Positions 61,501 through 64,000 of a DNA stretch of 64,000 bases are shown piece by piece. The position numbers and the translations under genes were made by a program. Source of the DNA: Chlorokybus atmophyticus (lineage: Eukaryota > Streptophyta > Chlorokybophyceae > Chlorokybales > Chlorokybaceae); NCBI GenBank assembly GCA_009103225.1, contig RHPI01003156.1, positions 1,015,339 to 1,079,338 on the forward strand. The letters run 5' to 3'. Under the pieces are notes generated by a model that searched no databases, was not told the DNA's origin, and worked only from the letters and a program-made list of their open reading frames with translations. The stretch's first letter is position 1; each line of letters begins with the position of its first letter.

Positions 61501-62119
61501 TTTCAAGCCAACAAGCATTAAACGCTAGCAACTCCACGAAGCTGTTCGACATGCTGTGCCTAAGCTTGCCATGTCAGACGGCCAGACACCTCCACTGTCT
61601 GCTGGCTATCGACCACTGCTTCCAGTACTCGGCACTCGGCATTGTACTCTGTTAGGATTGCAGGGTGTTTTAGTAATCTCGGTGCTTACGCCTTGACCAC
61701 AGTAATTGAGAACGCCAATTTGGAGCTCGTAACACAGCGCCCTCTTTGCTTCTAGTGCTTGCAAGTGCAACAAGCGTACTCATCTTGCTGCAGCTAGTCG
61801 ACAACATAAGTCTCAGCGTCGATGCAGCGTGTGCAAGCTCGCTACAACCGCGTACAAGACAACAACTTCTCAACTGAGGTTCTCTTGTCTGCAAGGTTGT
61901 GGCACATGATCCCTCCTTTCACTACATGCACGCAGCTGACAATGCGATGAATGAGTGCAGAGAAGCCAGAACTAGCAAGGTGTCTCCAAACCTGTAGATC
62001 TCGCTGAACGTGCCCTCGCCAATCTTCTTCTCCACCTCAAACCGGGAGTCCACGACGACCCCTCTGCGCAGCAGGGGCGTCTTATCCTTGCCAGCGGCCG
62101 GTGCTTCTCGCTCAGCCAT
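58541..62119 (-). CDS. CK1/TTBK-like protein kinase fused to two CCCH zinc fingers
   Basis: Exon 1 starts at 62119 (MAEREAPAAGKDKTPLLRRG, then FEVEKKIGEGTFSEIYR, the glycine loop). Next are GHTFVALKVEKQEMVLRWES (the VALKVE lysine), HSGSHDSHLYVAMELLGDSL and one long exon (about 60906-58541). It contains the catalytic loop GFLHRDVKPSNFVIG, the FAIDFGLSKRYI DFG motif, FRGTSTFASVNAHACKDLGR and DDLWSFVYLLVELLEGDLPW, typical of the CK1/tau-tubulin kinase group. After a Pro/His-rich linker come CFDTMRHGRCKKSSASCKYF-H (C-x8-C-x6-C-x3-H) and CLESLLGKCNGSTCRRYH (C-x7-C-x4-C-x3-H), two CCCH fingers that may bind RNA. The rest has a helical segment (DVDTTASQMAATVFNKLCGL) and Gln-rich tracts, ending SAKRTRRR. 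Kinase and fingers lie in the same uninterrupted exon, so the fusion is not an annotation join. Function is unknown; the kinase keeps its catalytic residues. Confidence 0.85.
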
Positions 62120-62995
62120 CCGGCCACTGGTGGCGATGACTACCACTTGAAAACAGCTGGCAGACTGCTCATCATCAACGCCACCATCATCATGACCACC
62201 AACACGCGGCCCAGCCACTGGGCTCTACCATCTGCCTGTCGGTAGAGCCCAGTGGCCTTAGACGTAACACCTCATACGTGTACTAGATACATATCTTTGT
62301 ATATACTCCTCCCAACCCTCTGGACGACACCCCAGATCCCGCCTCTGCCGACGATGACGCCGCGGACGCTACCTCCGCCCAGCCCATGCCCGCACACAAA
62401 CAACCCTAATTTGCCCCACTCCGGCCCGCCGCATACCGCAATCCGCAACCAGCCGTATGCGGCAACTTCCCCCAGCAGCGCAATTTGTGACTCTATATTG
62501 GAGTCACACATTGAGTGGGGAAACTGATTGAGTTTCAGACTTCATTTGCAATGGAATCTAGGTGGTGGATTCCACGTAAGCATTGTTGGCGGCAGTGTCG
62601 GTGTCGTAGTGGTAGTCGTGGTGGGCGGCGGCGAACCGGCGGTGGGCGGGCGGGCGGGCGGGCGGGCGAGGGGAGGCGGGACGTCGAGCGGTCATCTTGC
62701 GTGGGAATCTGTCAAGGCAGTGCTGGTGCTGGTGCAGGAATCACAATCAGCATGGCTGAGTAGCGCGTCCCCACAGCTTAGTTTGGTGGTGAGTGCGGAA
62801 GCTGCACTGCGGCCCCAAGCAAGCAGCAGGGAAGCGGTTTAACAGGTTCACAGCTGTCTAGCAAACGCTTCAGGAGGTTGTCTGTCAATAACGCTTGCAG
62901 ACATGACGCTACAAAGGTGATGAACTTGTGGAACAGCATCACTCGTCGATTGGTGTGGTTGGGTTCCAGCTCTCACTTGAGACATATTTTGCAGG
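62120..62995. promoter_or_regulatory. Divergent region between the kinase and the secreted-protein gene
   Basis: The region contains a perfect 16-bp hairpin (62214-62256), a CCCTAA motif near 62400, GGC-rich repeats (62620-62680) and a likely intron acceptor (TTTTGCAG) directly before 62996. The plus-strand gene may therefore have an upstream exon in this stretch. Confidence 0.45.
62214..62256 (-). repeat. Perfect 16-bp inverted repeat with 11-base loop upstream of the kinase gene
   Basis: GCCACTGGGCTCTACC (62214-62229) is followed after 11 bases by its exact reverse complement (62241-62256). It ends about 95 bases upstream of the kinase ATG and resembles in layout the 14-bp hairpin before PAN2, although the sequences differ. 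Confidence 0.8.
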
Positions 62996-64000
62996 ATGGG
63001 TGCAGGGTTGCTGCTTGCGGGCGTGCTTCTGCAGCTCTTTGCGGCATTTGGTTCCTCTGAAACGGTTGCCTGCACGCTCAATGTGGATACGCAGCTCAGC
63101 ATTATCAATTACACCATCGTCATTCCTTCTTTGAGGTCACAAGGCACTCAGGAAGTCCCTGTGAAAGGTACTTTGCCCGTGGTGTTTTGTTTCCAAGGGC
63201 TCACTATCAGTGGGACGCCTTGCAACATTGTGTTAGTAGCATTGCAAGTGCGTTCCATCATGGTTGTCAAAGTCCGTTGGTTTTACCTTTAAATTCAGCG
63301 CTCGTTTTTGGGTTGGGTGGGCTTGGGGATAGTTTGTGTATGTGTGTGTCTCTCCACTCGATTTGTTGAAAGCTCACTTGTCCCCGTTTGCGCATGGTTC
63401 GGGAGAAGTGGGGGATTCCAAGTACCTCAATTGTCCTGTTGTAATGGATCAAGTATAACTGTCAGGCGTCAAAAGGACTTTCAAGCTTGGTTATGCATGC
63501 ACCGCGCGAGGGGGGCGGGGAGATCATTATGCATGCTGGTGGTCTTCACCATGTCAGTACCAAGCGACTTTGCTCAAGCTAGTCACACTGCCTCGCCAGT
63601 TTGCGTGTGTGGGATTGTTAGCTTGACAACTCAGGTGATTGAGCAGGTGCTGTTGAGGCCTTCCTGGACGACCCCTTTGGTGATGCGCCAGGGATTCGCT
63701 TCAAGCATGCTGGCCTCGCGGCAGATGGCTTGGATCTTGACGTGGATCTCGGCGTTGTCTTCGGTGTTGCAACCGGTAGGAACTTGAGAGCTTCACAGCA
63801 GTGTGTTTGTGTGCATCATCTGCAACGTGTCCCATATATGTGGATGTAGTGCATTGGTGTACCTCAACTCTGATAACTTCTTTGTCGAGGTAGAGCACAC
63901 TGTCGGTTAGTGTCCTTCTCAAGCTGATACTGCTTTCCTTCAGGCAAAGCAGGTCCAATCGGCGGCAATTTCACAGGCGGTCCAACCAGTGCTCAGCAGG
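62996..64000 (+). CDS. Unidentified secreted or membrane protein, N-terminal part only
   Basis: Three exons join in phase: 62996-63167, 63647-about 63776 and 63944 to beyond the window end. Exon 1 starts MGAGLLLAGVLLQLFAAFGS, a clear signal peptide, then SETVACTLNVDTQLSIINYT (with an NYT glycosylation sequon). Exon 2 encodes VEAFLDDPFGDAPGIRFKHA and LDLDVDLGVVFGVATG, exon 3 GKAGPIGGNFTGGPTSA. I do not recognise a family. The ATG is directly preceded by an AG acceptor, so the start may lie in an upstream exon or in a spliced 5' UTR. The gene runs off the right edge of the window. Confidence 0.5.

Noticed and set aside
1-64000. CRISPR array, operon structure or prokaryotic ribosome-binding sites
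   Set aside because: All genes are intron-rich and eukaryotic; no regularly spaced identical repeats with unique spacers were seen.

Overview
The window is nuclear DNA of a flagellated alga that looks like a member of the green lineage. Every gene is split by short GT-AG introns. The gene set mixes plant-type proteins with proteins of motile, plastid-bearing protists. The plant-type proteins are a HAC-type p300/CBP acetyltransferase (TAZ-PHD-KAT11-ZZ-TAZ, no bromodomain), a thioredoxin z, the CPP1/CDF1 J-like plastid protein and an SG1-like plastid TPR protein. The others are IFT25, a TSNAXIP1_N protein, a SECIS-binding protein 2 homologue and NELF-B. I cannot name the species. The assembly is draft quality: two N gaps (about 1.62-2.46 kb and 13.67-14.10 kb) and three single Ns (4456, 47783, 57557) that each sit at a repeat edge and look like contig joins.

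Layout. 0.2-5.6 kb (-): TSNAXIP1-like coiled-coil protein with CA/GT-rich introns. 7.26-10.31 kb (+): SET-MYND methyltransferase-like protein. 12.16-14.64 kb (+): CPP1/CDF1-like plastid protein. 15.37-18.17 kb (-): eIF2B beta. It is divergent from PAN2 at 18.61-24.46 kb (+), which converges on IFT25 at 24.59-25.59 kb (-). IFT25 shares a 228-bp promoter with an SG1-like TPR protein at 25.82-27.23 kb (+). 27.2-29.2 kb is AT-rich intergenic DNA with tRNA-derived SINE-like repeats. 29.25-33.06 kb (+): AFG1/LACE1 AAA ATPase. 34.36-40.37 kb (-): HAC acetyltransferase, divergent from thioredoxin z at 41.56-42.69 kb (+), which converges on SECISBP2-like at 42.93-44.80 kb (-). 44.8-48.9 kb is AT-rich repeat territory with a 190-bp tandem duplication and a palindromic transposon-like element flanked by a CAAGG target duplication. 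48.9-51.7 kb (-): broken partial copy of NELF-B. 52.0-57.05 kb (-): apparently intact NELF-B. 58.54-62.12 kb (-): CK1/TTBK-like kinase fused to two CCCH zinc fingers. 63.0 kb to the end (+): start of an unidentified secreted or membrane protein.

These are mostly unrelated housekeeping genes in alternating divergent and convergent pairs; there is no operon. Functional themes are mRNA and transcription control (PAN2, NELF-B, HAC, SET-MYND), translation (eIF2B beta, SECISBP2), plastid biogenesis (TRX z, CPP1, SG1-like), mitochondrial quality control (AFG1) and cilia (IFT25, TSNAXIP1-like).

The points most worth a second look are: NELF-B in a plant-like genome with an adjacent decaying duplicate; a PAN2 whose normally dead USP-like domain carries Cys, His and Asp at the catalytic positions; the kinase-CCCH fusion; and the palindromic element with perfect Pol III A and B boxes. 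Exon boundaries were assigned by eye from splice sites, reading phase and remembered family conservation, so individual borders may be off by a few bases.
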